Positions 22,553 through 23,560 of a stretch of DNA of 23,560 nt are shown here, one piece after another (the stretch's first letter is position 1; each line of letters begins with the position of its first letter). Where the stretch lies: assembly GCA_001579985.1 (NCBI GenBank), contig LRSR01006473.1, positions 1-23,560 of the forward strand, read 5' to 3'. The stretch is from Hypsibius dujardini. Its lineage: Eukaryota; Tardigrada; Eutardigrada; Parachela; Hypsibiidae. The notes under the pieces were generated by a model. The model ran no database searches, was not told the origin of the DNA, and saw nothing but the letters and a program-made list of their open reading frames with translations. Both the position numbers and the translations under genes were made by a program.

Positions 22553-23418
22553 AGACATACTGACAGTTTAATGTTTGTGTAATCAAGAGGGCTCCTTGAC
22601 TAAATGTCGACAGTTAAAATCTTGAGATCTCTAATCGCAGGGACCCTCGTCTGCTGGTTTGAGCGATCGGGAAAAAATGATCCCGTCGTATAAATGTTTT
22701 TGTGAAATTTTTTTCCATGATGTTTTCTCCAGCGATTTCGTAAGCTTGATGGATGCACTACGCCATTTGTTGAGCCCCTTTTCCACGAGTAAATATAATG
22801 CATTCCTAATTTCCCGCAATTTCCCATACATTCAGTATTAAGCATGATCGATCGCAGCTCGCAAAAGAAGATTTTTTTAGAGCCGAAAACAGAACGACTC
22901 AAATAATAATTACGTTAAATAATCTCTTACTTAATTCATGAGAAAATCATTTCAGAATATTTCTTATGGCGGCAAGAATATTTTTAGGTTTAAATTCGAA
23001 GTTGGAAAAACACCAGAAGATTCCATTCCAACTTCGATATCAAATGAAAAAAAAATTCTAGAGCAGGCCAATTTTTAAATTTGTTGGCCTTATCTCAAAC
23101 AGAAATTCGGTTTTAGCCCATTTGAAGCGTGTGCATTAATGTGGATGCTTCGGGGGCGCAGGCGCAGGTAAGGGTTCTTGTTAAATTTAATTGAGAATGC
23201 TCACAAATGTGTTGCAAATTATTTCGATCGGTTTCAAATGAAATTTTACATGGAAAAATCGTCTCATTATTTTCATAACCTTTCTACTCCAAAAAATGTT
23301 TATTTTTCCCGTCGGAATTCAGATTTCACGAAATGAAATCTTGCAATGTTTTGTGAAATTTGTGAAAATTCATTAAAAAAACACTCGAACGACCACGTCG
23401 ATGCAGTATTCTAAAAAT

Positions 23419-23496
23419 CTTAAATCTGTTTATGCTTGAAATACGAATTTGTTTGATCTTTAATCTGGGTATGCTGGAAATATAAATTTGTTGGTG
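23419..23496. repeat. Imperfect 39-bp tandem duplication
   Basis: CTTAAATCTGTTTATGCTTG from 23419 and CTTTAATCTGGGTATGCTGG from 23458, each followed by AAATA.GAATTTGTT or AAATATAAATTTGTT. Two diverged copies, period 39. Confidence 0.75.
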
Positions 23497-23560
23497 GATG
23501 ACAGTCGCTTTGTGTTTCGAACTTGGACATCTCTACCTCAGGTTACAAAAATGCTTATTT

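Larger units (their letters stand above)
20290..23560. other. AT-rich 5' flank or upstream intron, no supportable gene
   Basis: 3.3 kb right of the first visible MYO15 exon. It holds ATCA repeats (20368-20400), a trinucleotide-type run (21848-22004), TC/CA runs (22484-22550), and an imperfect 39-bp duplication near the right edge. The MYO15 start exon and promoter should lie here or beyond the window; I could not identify either. Open frames are short and lack recognised domains. Confidence 0.7.

Noticed and set aside
1-23560. Class VII or class X myosin as the identity
   Set aside because: Class VII has a full FERM and SH3 but not this long interrupted first FERM with a Pro-rich insert. Class X has PH domains and one MyTH4. 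The order here, with the divergent FERM, fits class XV best.

Overview
The window is an animal nuclear genome fragment. It is dominated by one large intron-rich gene on the minus strand, an unconventional myosin of class XV (MYO15-type). I assembled 42 coding exons from the sequence by matching the family domain order, splice sites and codon phase at every junction. They run from 20289 (most 5' exon seen) down to 345 and join into a single open frame of 7149 nt (2383 codons) with no internal stop. Residue numbers in the entries count from the first residue visible here. Both ends are missing: the start codon and anything before the motor's N-terminal SH3-like subdomain were not found, and the second MyTH4 and C-terminal FERM domain lie beyond the left edge.

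Protein layout (right to left on the + strand): motor domain at 20289-12300 with an intact P-loop, switch I and switch II; three IQ motifs at 12180-11725; a short charged linker; MyTH4-1 at 11415-10263 plus its tail in the next exon; a FERM F1-like segment at 9592-8861; a long low-complexity, proline/glutamine/histidine-rich insert at 8445-4267; FERM F2/F3-like exons at 4300-2140; an SH3 domain split over two exons at 1996-1048; a Ser-rich linker; and the start of MyTH4-2 at 753-345. Motor, IQ, MyTH4, divergent FERM, SH3, MyTH4 is the class XV order. In vertebrates that class transports and assembles actin protrusion tips (stereocilia); an equivalent role here is inferred from the family.

A complete tRNA-Glu(CUC) gene with a Pol III T-run lies inside one intron, on the host gene's strand. 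The introns are loaded with (CAGA)n/(CTGT)n arrays in both orientations, which explains the many VCLSVCLS- and TDRQTDRQ-like spurious ORFs. They also contain GA/TC, CA, ATCA and hexamer repeats, and small minisatellites. One intron appears to use a GC-AG splice pair.

The right-hand 3.3 kb (20290-23560) is AT-rich. It has simple repeats and a few weak ORF-like or splice-like signals, but no gene I can support. Short introns (from 68 nt), moderately GC-rich exons and abundant tetranucleotide arrays suit an invertebrate; a spiralian (annelid, mollusc or flatworm) is a weak guess. I see no bacterial, viral or CRISPR content.
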